From Caldithrix sp. RBG_13_44_9 (lineage in GTDB: Bacteria; Calditrichota; Calditrichia; RBG-13-44-9), in the NCBI GenBank assembly GCA_001771055.1, contig MESS01000039.1, forward strand, positions 1-5,691: 5,691 nucleotides of DNA, written 5' to 3'. The notes below the pieces were generated by a model. It did not search any database and was not told where the DNA came from. It was given only the letters and a program-made list of their open reading frames with translations. How positions within the stretch are numbered: the first letter of the stretch is position 1; every line of letters starts with the position of its first letter. Below are positions 1 to 5,341 of the stretch, in pieces. A program made the translations under genes and the position numbers.

Positions 1-28
1 AAATTATTTAAACTTTGCAATCTTACTT

Positions 29-1507
29 CTATTTTTTAAAAGCTCTTTCATATAATTCCTGGTACTTTTTTGCCGATTGTTCCCAGGAAAAATCTTTCTT
101 CATTCCTTCCTTCTGAATGGCAGACCAGGTCTTCTTGTCCGAATAGGTTTTGACTGCTCGCTTGATGGTAAGCAGCATCTCTTTGGCTTTGTATTTTTTA
201 AAGGAAAATCCGGTACCGGTTTTGTTTTTCGGATCGAAATTCTGGATGGTATCCGCCAGGCCGCCAGTCTCGCGGACAATCGGCACTGTCCCGTATTTCA
301 GGCTGTACATCTGATTCAGACCGCACGGTTCAAAACGCGAGGGCATCAGGAACATATCGGCCCCGGCTTCGATCAGATGAGCCAGCTTGTTGTCAAATCT
401 TAAATTGACCGCGATCTTCTTGGGATATTTTTTGGCCAGTTTCTCGAACAGGGTATGGTATTTGGGATCTCCGGTTCCCAGAATGATCAATTGGATATTC
501 ATTTCCATCAGTTCTTTGAAGATTTCATTGATCAGATCAAAACCTTTCTGATCGGCCAGGCGGGAGATGATACCAATCACCGGAACCTTTTCATCGTACT
601 GCAAATTGTTCTGTTTGCACAGTACTTTCTTATTTTTGATTTTATTTTCCAGATTATCGATTGAATAGTTGAACGGGATCAGATTATCAGTCGCCGGATT
701 CCAGCTTTCGTAATCCACACCGTTGAGAATTCCCACCAGGTCTTTTTTGCGGGAGGCTAAAATCTTTTCAAAGCCAAAGCCAAATTCCGGATCGGTCATG
801 ATTTCTTCGGCATATTTCTCACTTACCGTATTGAGCAGGTCAGCAAAAAGGACGCCCCCTTTCAGCAGGTTCAGATTCCCGTAAAATTCAAATTGTTTCC
901 CGGGACGCACATATTCGTCCGGTATGCCGATTTTTTTGGCTTTGGCCAGCGGAAAACTCCCCTGATAGGCCAGATTATGCAGGGTGAGAATGGTTTTAGT
1001 GCCTTTGAAAAATTCATCATCTTTGTAAAGGGTCTTCAGATAAAAAGGAATCAGCGCGGTCTGCCATTCATTGCAGTGGATGATATCCGGCTGCCAGTAG
1101 AGGAGCTTGAGGGTTTCCAGAGTGGCCTTGCTGAAGAAGGCAAAACGTTCGGCATTATCCTCAAAATCCTTTCCGGTAGTGGGATCAACATAGAGTTCCT
1201 TGCGGTCAAAGTAGTCCGGGATATGCAAGAAATAAACATGGACCTTCGAATTGGGCAGAAAGGCGGTCTTGCCATCTATGACTTTGGTTTCTTCGTTTAG
1301 AGTTACCTTCACTTCCTTCAGCCGGATCACTTCCCGCAGTACAAACTTGCGCTCATTGATCGATTTATAATTAGCCATCATCACCCGTACATCCTGCTCC
1401 ATCTGCTTCAGGGCAATGGGCAGAGCGCCGGCCACGTCCGCCAGACCACCGGTTTTGGCGAAAGGCACCACTTCGGATGATACATAACATATTTTTAATT
1501 GTCTCAT
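29..1507 (-). CDS. glgA: Glycogen (starch) synthase, GT5 family
   Basis: This cytoplasmic enzyme adds glucosyl units from ADP-glucose (or UDP-glucose) to the non-reducing ends of alpha-1,4-glucan. The 492-aa length is normal for bacterial GlgA. The N-terminal GT5 domain (about 1-240) has the nucleotide-sugar loop KTGGLADV at 18-25, HCNEWQ at 144-149, LHNLAYQG at 176-183 and NTVSEKYAEEI at 226-236. NGVDYESWNP lies at 262-271. The C-terminal GT-B half has SRLADQKGFD at 315-324, with the conserved Arg316 and Lys321, and PSRFEPCGLNQ at 389-399, with the catalytic-type Glu393, followed by the ETGGLADT loop at 413-420. The ATG lies 13 nt after the galT stop and is preceded by GAGGG (1512-1516, minus-strand sense) with a short 4-nt spacer, so the two genes are very probably co-transcribed. 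The TAG stop is at 29-31, and the 28 nt beyond it hold no visible terminator. Family assignment is secure; the donor nucleotide cannot be read from the sequence. Confidence 0.97.
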   Translation of the reverse strand: MRQLKICYVSSEVVPFAKTGGLADVAGALPIALKQMEQDVRVMMANYKSINERKFVLREVIRLKEVKVTLNEETKVIDGKTAFLPNSKVHVYFLHIPDYFDRKELYVDPTTGKDFEDNAERFAFFSKATLETLKLLYWQPDIIHCNEWQTALIPFYLKTLYKDDEFFKGTKTILTLHNLAYQGSFPLAKAKKIGIPDEYVRPGKQFEFYGNLNLLKGGVLFADLLNTVSEKYAEEIMTDPEFGFGFEKILASRKKDLVGILNGVDYESWNPATDNLIPFNYSIDNLENKIKNKKVLCKQNNLQYDEKVPVIGIISRLADQKGFDLINEIFKELMEMNIQLIILGTGDPKYHTLFEKLAKKYPKKIAVNLRFDNKLAHLIEAGADMFLMPSRFEPCGLNQMYSLKYGTVPIVRETGGLADTIQNFDPKNKTGTGFSFKKYKAKEMLLTIKRAVKTYSDKKTWSAIQKEGMKKDFSWEQSAKKYQELYERAFKK

Positions 1508-1520
1508 TTTACCCTCAAGT

Positions 1521-2519
1521 TTAAAGCGTAATCTGTTTCAGATATTGGGCGGCATCTTCCGGACTGGTGGGATTGATGTGAAAACCGGTTCCCCACTCAA
1601 AACCGGCCACCCGGGTCAATTTGGGCATGAATTCAATATGCCAGTGATACGACTCTTCCGAATCATTCTGCATCGGAAAAGTATGGATCACAAAATTAAA
1701 GGGCGGAGAATTCAACGCAGCGTTTATCCGGCCCAGCACTTCTTTCATCATTACTGCCAGATGATTGAGCATTTCATCCGAGATAAATTCAAAATGGGAA
1801 TAGTGCTCCTTTGGCAGGATCCAGGTTTCGAAGGGAAACCGTGGAGCATAGGGCTCTATGGCAATAAAATGTTCTTCGTCATAAACCACCCGCGAGCCGT
1901 CATTGATTTCCTGCCGGATGATATCGCAAAATATGCAGCGGTCTTTATAATCAAAATACACTTTAGCACCTTCCATCTCCTCAACCACCGTCTTCGGAAT
2001 GATAGGAGTGGCGATCAGCTGGGAGTGAGTGTGTTCCAGGGAAGCTCCGGCTGACATCCCATGATTCTTAAATATCATCACATATTTCAGGCGGATGTCT
2101 TTCTTGAGATCCAGAATTCTTTCCCGGAAGATCCAGAACACATCCCGTACTCCGGAAATTTCCATATTGGCCAGATCTTTAAAATGCTCCGGGGTTTCGA
2201 TGATTACCTCGTGGGCGCCTACTCCATTCATCTTATCGTAGATTCCCTCGCCCTGCCGGTTCAGCTGTCCCTCCACCCGCAGTGCCGGGAATTTATTGGG
2301 CACCACCCGCAGGGTCCAGCCCGGTTTATCCCGCGGTGATTGATCGGGACGGAGAGCAAATATTTCCGGAGGGGTCTTGTTTTCGTGATTATAGCAGAAG
2401 GGACAGAATCCTCCTTTTTTCTTTTCTTCAGCATCGGCAAAGTCAGATGGTCTTTTACCGCGTTCGGTAGAGATGATCACCCATCGGCCAATCACAGGAT
2501 CTTTTCGCAGTTCGGGCAT
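1521..2519 (-). CDS. galT: Galactose-1-phosphate uridylyltransferase family protein (GalT / ADP-glucose phosphorylase type)
   Basis: A HIT-superfamily nucleotidyltransferase of 332 aa, typical for GalT. It would move a nucleotidyl group between sugar 1-phosphates through a histidine-nucleotide intermediate. The N-terminus has the family opening ELRKDPVIGRWVIIS (3-17). Visible sites are CPFC (39-42), NKFPAL (75-80), HEVIIETPEH (103-112), NHG (152-154) and the active-site HTHSQ (163-167), where His165 corresponds to the nucleophile. By analogy with E. coli GalT, Cys39, Cys42, His112 and His163 would bind zinc. A second pair, CIFC (195-198), with His239 and His294 as possible partners, suggests a second metal site. 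The C-terminal half ends with FNFVIHT (274-280), YHWHIEF (291-297) and GFEWGTGFHINPT (306-318). It is the first gene of the pair with glgA. No Shine-Dalgarno precedes the ATG, only an A/T-rich leader. The family is clear. Substrate is uncertain: UDP-hexose exchange or phosphorolysis of ADP-glucose are both possible, and the glgA linkage keeps the second open. Confidence 0.93.
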   Translation of the reverse strand: MPELRKDPVIGRWVIISTERGKRPSDFADAEEKKKGGFCPFCYNHENKTPPEIFALRPDQSPRDKPGWTLRVVPNKFPALRVEGQLNRQGEGIYDKMNGVGAHEVIIETPEHFKDLANMEISGVRDVFWIFRERILDLKKDIRLKYVMIFKNHGMSAGASLEHTHSQLIATPIIPKTVVEEMEGAKVYFDYKDRCIFCDIIRQEINDGSRVVYDEEHFIAIEPYAPRFPFETWILPKEHYSHFEFISDEMLNHLAVMMKEVLGRINAALNSPPFNFVIHTFPMQNDSEESYHWHIEFMPKLTRVAGFEWGTGFHINPTSPEDAAQYLKQITL

Positions 2520-2561
2520 AAAAAAAATTTAGTTTATTCAATATTTTTTAATTACTTATAA

Positions 2562-2590
2562 AATTTAAGAATTTAGCCAAATGTAATCAA
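2562..2590 (-). promoter_or_regulatory. Possible promoter of galT-glgA
   Basis: Read on the minus strand, TTGATT (2585-2590) and TAAATT (2562-2567) are separated by 17 nt, about 40 nt upstream of the galT ATG. Each hexamer matches the sigma70 consensus only partly, and in such AT-rich DNA a chance match is likely. The sigma consensus of this lineage is unknown. The -35 hexamer overlaps one arm of the dyad at 2588-2608, which would suit repression. Confidence 0.28.
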
Positions 2591-2608
2591 GCGGAAAAAT
2601 TTCGCTTG
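2588..2608. promoter_or_regulatory. Inverted repeat upstream of galT, possible operator or leader hairpin
   Basis: CAAGCGGAA (2588-2596) faces TTTCGCTTG (2600-2608) across AAA. Nine positions pair, one of them as G-T. It lies about 70-90 nt upstream of the galT start and overlaps a possible -35 element. It could be a binding site for a dimeric regulator or a hairpin in the 5' leader. No poly-T run follows on either strand, so a terminator is unlikely. Confidence 0.35.
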
Positions 2609-2696
2609 CTGTCCGGGAACAAAACTGGTTTGAAAAATCATTGAATCGGGTTCTGTCCAGCAATAAGCGGTTAGATTCTTTCAGCTGAATGTAAAA

Positions 2697-2712
2697 GTTA
2701 TCAGTTGATAAC
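2697..2712. promoter_or_regulatory. Perfect 7-bp dyad, operator-like
   Basis: GTTATCA (2697-2703) and TGATAAC (2706-2712) are exact reverse complements separated by GT. A 16-bp near-perfect palindrome in the middle of a divergent intergenic region is the usual form of a site for a dimeric transcription factor. It lies 178 nt from the galT start and 115 nt from the plus-strand gene start, so it could act on either. The factor is not known. Confidence 0.35.
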
Positions 2713-2732
2713 AGCCAGATATCGGTAAAGTT

Positions 2733-2763
2733 TTGAAAATATTTAACGAAAATGAGATATAAC
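2733..2763 (+). promoter_or_regulatory. Possible promoter of the plus-strand gene run
   Basis: TTGAAA (2733-2738) is followed 19 nt later by TATAAC (2758-2763); taking GATATA (2756-2761) instead gives a 17-nt spacer. The predicted transcript would start about 55 nt upstream of the ATG at 2827. Hexamer quality is fair but the region is AT-rich, so this is tentative. Confidence 0.3.
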
Positions 2764-2826
2764 TGTAAAATTGGAGATGTATTATCAGATGGCAATAAAA
2801 ATAATGACCAGTAAAGGGAAAAATCG

Positions 2827-3066
2827 ATGGCAGCTAGAAGTATTTTTAGAGTTTTTTTGAAAGCAGGAAGATGGCGGATTGCCTGTAACGGGGAGGTGAT
2901 TGGTGAATATCCCCGGCGGGAAGAGGCGGAACATATTGCCCAGAGAATGGCGGCGGAATTATTATCCAGTCAAGTATTGATTTACCGGGATTACGGTTCA
3001 ATTGAAAAATCATTTTTTAATTTCCGTTTCTGGAAAAAAATAGTACCGGCCACTGCACCGTTCTAA
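2827..3066 (+). CDS. Small DUF2188-like protein
   Basis: A 79-aa basic, soluble protein with no membrane span. The order of elements recalls the DUF2188 family: a first strand ending in the GRWRI stretch (14-18), a turn and strand NGEVIGEYP (21-29), a charged helix RREEAEHIAQRMAAEL (30-45), then a strand VLIYRDYGSIEKSF (50-63) in the place of the usual hydrophobic-strand plus D-x-G-x-I ending. Residues after about 65 are extra and rich in aromatic and basic side chains. The ATG is supported by AAAGGGA (2813-2819) at good spacing. DUF2188 proteins have no established function, and none is inferred here. It is divergent from galT and 99 nt upstream of the next gene. The family match is from memory of the pattern, not a search. 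Confidence 0.72.
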   Translation: MAARSIFRVFLKAGRWRIACNGEVIGEYPRREEAEHIAQRMAAELLSSQVLIYRDYGSIEKSFFNFRFWKKIVPATAPF

Positions 3067-3165
3067 TGACTGGAAAGCTGGCTGAAGGCAAAATTCATTT
3101 TTAAATCCGCTAAACTTTCTTTATATTAAGTCGCTTTTAGAGTAAAATTTGGATTGTAGTAGTGT

Positions 3166-3525
3166 ATGACTGGTAATTTAAGATTGAAATATTATTTCCT
3201 TTTGCTATGTTATCTATACCTGTTTTTTTTCCCGCAGGTCAGCAAAGTAGATCCTATCCAGACTGATCACTTCTCGAGTCAGCAATTTTTTCAAGACATG
3301 GATGGTTTGCGCAGTGATATTTTTTTGGATCCCAAACTGAACCAGGCCTGGGATAAGGGTGTGGCCAGGATCTGGCAGGCGAATCGAACGTTCCTGGGTT
3401 TCTCAATTGAAAAGCGATTTACCGAACCTATAAAGACCTATCACAATAATAATCTGGATCTGGATTTTAATTTCCCCTTCATCTGTTATAAATTCCCACT
3501 GAGTGAACATACTAAAGAAGGCTGA
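3166..3525 (+). CDS. Hypothetical protein with signal-like N-terminus
   Basis: A 119-aa product of unrecognised family. Residues 1-8 carry Arg6 and Lys8, followed by a very hydrophobic aromatic-rich stretch (about 9-23), then Pro and a polar region. This looks like a signal peptide or membrane anchor. There is no clear A-x-A cleavage site, and Cys15 is not in a proper lipobox (the preceding residues are LLL). The remainder (about 25-119) is polar and mixed alpha/beta in character, with a WDKGVARIWQANRTFLGFS stretch (62-80). An in-frame TAG at 3160-3162 means translation cannot begin upstream of 3163, so the ATG at 3166 is the first possible ATG. No good Shine-Dalgarno precedes it, which lowers confidence. 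It is likely an envelope or periplasmic protein if real; it could also be a decayed gene or a chance frame. Confidence 0.5.
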   Translation: MTGNLRLKYYFLLLCYLYLFFFPQVSKVDPIQTDHFSSQQFFQDMDGLRSDIFLDPKLNQAWDKGVARIWQANRTFLGFSIEKRFTEPIKTYHNNNLDLDFNFPFICYKFPLSEHTKEG

Positions 3526-3644
3526 CTTCCTTCTCTTCGTATCTGATTATTTCAAATCCACAGCTCCCAAACAGGCTGTAGTTTTAGCTGAGTGTGAAGA
3601 CTTAAGCACTTTGCTTGAGAATGTTTGATTATAACCAATGAGAT

Positions 3645-3652
3645 AGAAGGAG
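3645..3652 (+). promoter_or_regulatory. Strong Shine-Dalgarno of the 41-aa microprotein
   Basis: AGAAGGAG ends 6 nt before the ATG at 3659, a near-ideal match and spacing. It is what marks the short frame after it as a real gene. The core AGGAGTAA and the 6-nt spacing are the same as at the 109-aa gene (AGGAGTAA at 3917-3924). Confidence 0.75.
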
Positions 3653-3658
3653 TAAAAA

Positions 3659-3784
3659 ATGAGTTCAACCTTATCATATATTTTAATTATTGCCCTGGGC
3701 GGATTTTTGTTAGGATTGCTGTTCTATAGTTTCTATCTGGTACTCACCTCAAAGGATGGAAAAAGCCGTGCCAAGAAATCCTGA
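3659..3784 (+). CDS. 41-aa single-span membrane microprotein
   Basis: The frame runs from ATG at 3659 to TGA at 3782-3784. The product has a short uncharged N-terminus (MSSTLS), one hydrophobic segment of about 23 residues (about 7-29, beginning YILIIALGGFLLG), and a basic tail with Lys32, Lys35, Arg37, Lys39 and Lys40. By the positive-inside rule the tail faces the cytoplasm and the N-terminus faces the periplasm. Gly15 and Gly19 form a GxxxG pattern, often a helix-packing surface, which suggests a partner or a dimer. The very good ribosome binding site argues strongly that it is translated. I do not recognise the family; size and topology recall small accessory subunits of membrane complexes, but that is analogy only. 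It stands 133 nt after the 119-aa gene and 143 nt before the 109-aa gene, in the same direction as tatA and dedA. Confidence 0.7.
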   Translation: MSSTLSYILIIALGGFLLGLLFYSFYLVLTSKDGKSRAKKS

Positions 3785-3847
3785 AAATTTATCTTCAATT
3801 TGTTTTCGGGGATTTAATAAGACAATGATCATCTATGAACTGAGAAA

Positions 3848-3908
3848 TTTATTCATATAACCGGGCGTTCAACTACTGATTGAAATTCACGGTTATAGAA
3901 CAAATAAA
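3848..3908 (+). promoter_or_regulatory. Possible structured 5' leader hairpin of the 109-aa gene
   Basis: Three complementary segments nest within 61 nt: TTTATT (3848-3853) with AATAAA (3903-3908), TATAACCG (3856-3863) with CGGTTATA (3890-3897), and TTCAA (3868-3872) with TTGAA (3880-3884) around a 7-nt loop. Small internal loops separate them. The structure ends just before the first of two Shine-Dalgarno-like sequences (AAAGGAG 3906-3912, slightly overlapped; AGGAG 3917-3921, free). It could be a leader RNA structure, a protein site or chance in AT-rich DNA. It does not match a riboswitch class I recognise. Confidence 0.33.
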
Positions 3909-3927
3909 GGAGCAATAGGAGTAAGTT

Positions 3928-4257
3928 ATGGTAGACATGAAAATATTGGAAAGAAGAAATAATTTAGAGGATCCGGGTAAGATTGAGGATAAAAAGGTCA
4001 CAGCGAAGAAAAGTAAGCCATTGCCCAGTATCGGATCGCTGTTTTCCGAGAAAGATGTTTCGAGTTTCGTGAAAAAATTATTCCAGAATAATTCCGATCA
4101 GTTTAATGATTTTGTTAAAAAATTAGAATCAACATCGGATTGGAGTATAACTTTCAAAACCATTGAAGAAGAGTTTCAACGGAGGAAAATAAATCCCCGT
4201 CAGAATGAGGCAATGATCTTCACGGATAAGCTGTTCAAGCGTTATTATCCGGATTGA
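3928..4257 (+). CDS. Conserved-looking soluble protein of unknown function upstream of tatA
   Basis: A 109-aa product with no signal peptide or membrane segment. Residues 1-33 are highly charged and probably disordered (many Lys, Glu and Asp). From about 38 onward the sequence is helix-forming, amphipathic and compact: SLFSEKDVSSFVKKLF (37-52), DQFNDFVKKLE (57-67), SDWSITFKTIEEEFQRR (70-86), then NPRQNEAMIFTDKLFKRYY (89-107). The regular alternation of hydrophobic and charged residues and the defined Pro and Trp positions suggest a real folded domain, but I cannot name the family. The ATG has AGGAG (3917-3921) 6 nt upstream, so 3928 is preferred over the Met codon at 3937; a second AAAGGAG lies at 3906-3912. 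The stop is 36 nt before tatA, so the two are almost certainly on one transcript, which points to a job near the membrane export gene. Confidence 0.82.
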   Translation: MVDMKILERRNNLEDPGKIEDKKVTAKKSKPLPSIGSLFSEKDVSSFVKKLFQNNSDQFNDFVKKLESTSDWSITFKTIEEEFQRRKINPRQNEAMIFTDKLFKRYYPD

Positions 4258-4293
4258 TTCATCACCGTATTAAATTATTAAGGACAATGAATA

Positions 4294-4503
4294 ATGGGTG
4301 GTATCGGTATTAGTGAAATGCTGATTGTCGGGTTGATCATCATGTTATTATTCGGAGCCAGGTGCCTGCCGGGAATTGCCCGCTCCTTCGGAACGAGCAT
4401 TTTTGAATTTAAGAAGGCACTGAATCCGGACGGCTCTTCCCGGAAGGATGTCTCCCGGGATCAAACTCAGTATTCAAAAGATACTCCCGCAAAAAAGGAA
4501 TAG
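4294..4503 (+). CDS. tatA: Sec-independent (twin-arginine) translocase subunit TatA/TatE
   Basis: TatA oligomers form the channel or membrane-thinning element through which the Tat system moves folded proteins across the cytoplasmic membrane, with TatC (and TatB where present) recognising the cargo. The 69-aa product has the full plan: MGGIGISE start with the polar Glu8, a short transmembrane helix (about 8-20), the hinge Phe20-Gly21, then LPGIARSFGTSIFEFKKAL (25-43) as the amphipathic helix, and a polar tail with a Lys-rich end. The short tail and absence of an extended C-terminal domain favour TatA/E over TatB. Cys24, where a lysine is common, is a minor oddity. AGGA (4281-4284) lies 9 nt before the ATG. 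Neither tatC nor tatB is in the window, so this is a detached tatA copy, as is common. It follows the 109-aa gene closely and precedes dedA by 139 nt. Confidence 0.95.
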   Translation: MGGIGISEMLIVGLIIMLLFGARCLPGIARSFGTSIFEFKKALNPDGSSRKDVSRDQTQYSKDTPAKKE

Positions 4504-4642
4504 TAATCCATCTGCCACTGTTATAATTACCATCACCAGAATATTAAATGTTTCCGGTGGAAGATTAAATCGCTCTGCCTTATTTTACAGCGGAAATTCT
4601 GATCCAGGTGGTAGTATCAATCAAGAGTAACGTAAGAGGTAT

Positions 4643-5308
4643 ATGGAATATCTTTTGAAAGCCATCGACATCATCATTCATCTGGATAAATATCTGCAGA
4701 TTATCATTTCGGGCTATGGATTGTGGGTTTATCTCATCCTGTTTCTGATCGTTTTTTGTGAAACCGGTTTTGTGGTAACGCCGTTTCTGCCGGGAGATTC
4801 ATTATTGTTTGCTGCCGGAGCCTTCGCTGCAGTCGGACAATTGAATATCCTCTGGTTGATCTTGCTGCTTTTTCTGGCAGCTTTTCTTGGGGATACCGTG
4901 AATTACTGGATCGGACATTATGTGGGTGACCGGGCATTTGAATCTCACTCGCGGTTCATTAAAAAAGAATATCTGGACCGCACCCAGAAATTTTATGAAA
5001 AACATGGCGGGAAAACGATCTTTCTGGCCCGGTTTATTCCTATCATCCGTACCTTTGCCCCCTTTGTAGCCGGGATCGGAACCATGCGCTACGGAAGATT
5101 TCTGATGTTTAATGTGGCAGGTGGTTTTGTGTGGGTGGTATCCTTCAGCCTTTTTGGATATTATCTGGGAAACCTGCCATTTTTCCGGAAGAATTTTAGT
5201 CTGATTGTTATCATCATCATTCTGATCTCCACGGTGCCCATTGCCTATGAAATCCTGCGCAGCAGATTTCAGAATAAATCAAAGACTGCTGAAGTAATTG
5301 ATCCTTAA
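4643..5308 (+). CDS. dedA: DedA-family (VTT/SNARE-associated) membrane protein
   Basis: A 221-aa inner-membrane protein of normal DedA length. The N-terminal half has the hallmark FCETGFVVTPFLPGDSLLFA (38-57), a re-entrant/transmembrane segment, followed by a hydrophobic helix and GDTVNYWIG (83-91). The second conserved block is FLARFIPIIRTFAPFVAGIG (127-146), then two more spans and a polar tail. Glu40, Asp52, Arg130 and Arg136 stand where E. coli YqjA/YghB have their essential acidic and arginine residues. Family members are linked to membrane-potential-dependent transport; some have been shown to recycle undecaprenyl phosphate, and E. coli mutants have division and Tat-export defects. Which substrate this one handles cannot be read here. 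AGAGG (4635-4639) is only 3 nt from the ATG, shorter than usual, but no other in-frame start fits the family. The gene lies downstream of tatA and ends before a convergent gene. Confidence 0.95.
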   Translation: MEYLLKAIDIIIHLDKYLQIIISGYGLWVYLILFLIVFCETGFVVTPFLPGDSLLFAAGAFAAVGQLNILWLILLLFLAAFLGDTVNYWIGHYVGDRAFESHSRFIKKEYLDRTQKFYEKHGGKTIFLARFIPIIRTFAPFVAGIGTMRYGRFLMFNVAGGFVWVVSFSLFGYYLGNLPFFRKNFSLIVIIIILISTVPIAYEILRSRFQNKSKTAEVIDP

Positions 5309-5341
5309 TATAAATTCTGTCCGGGATTATAAGTACATTTA

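Larger units (their letters stand above)
2520..2826. other. AT-rich divergent intergenic region
   Basis: These 307 nt separate the minus-strand galT-glgA pair from the plus-strand gene run. The part next to galT is almost pure A/T. I see no convincing gene here: an open frame on the minus strand at 2565-2795 starts with TTG, lacks a ribosome binding site and resembles nothing. The region holds two inverted repeats (2588-2608 and 2697-2712) and weak sigma70-like promoter candidates for both directions, listed separately. Confidence 0.7.

Noticed and set aside
893..1300. 135-codon plus-strand frame
   Set aside because: It lies entirely antisense to conserved glgA codons and looks like a shadow of that gene.
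1545..2054. 169-codon plus-strand frame
   Set aside because: It is antisense to galT, whose motifs across the same bases are unmistakable, and has no ribosome binding site or family match.
2565..2795. 76-codon minus-strand open frame upstream of galT
   Set aside because: It starts with TTG, has no ribosome binding site, shows no recognisable domain and lies in AT-rich DNA that also carries the promoter and dyad candidates.
2752..2814. 20-codon plus-strand frame just before the DUF2188-like gene, possible leader peptide
   Set aside because: No ribosome binding site, no run of regulatory codons and no attenuator-type hairpins after it.
3099..3127. Possible promoter (TTTTAA and TATATT) before the 119-aa gene
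   Set aside because: The -10 is good but the -35 is poor, and such matches are common in AT-rich spacers; not enough to list as a feature.
3516..3534. AGAAGG/CCTTCT hairpin over the stop codon of the 119-aa gene
   Set aside because: Only 6 bp with a 7-nt loop and no T-run; too weak to call a terminator.
3560..3585. ACAGC/GCTGT stem followed by AGTTTT, possible terminator
   Set aside because: Five base pairs with a 10-nt loop and a short T-run are within chance expectation.
4448..4630. 60-codon plus-strand frame overlapping the end of tatA
   Set aside because: It is out of frame with tatA, has no convincing ribosome binding site and its composition is not protein-like.
4504..4642. Possible extra gene or RNA in the tatA-dedA gap
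   Set aside because: No supported frame, tRNA-like fold or strong hairpin was visible in these 139 nt.
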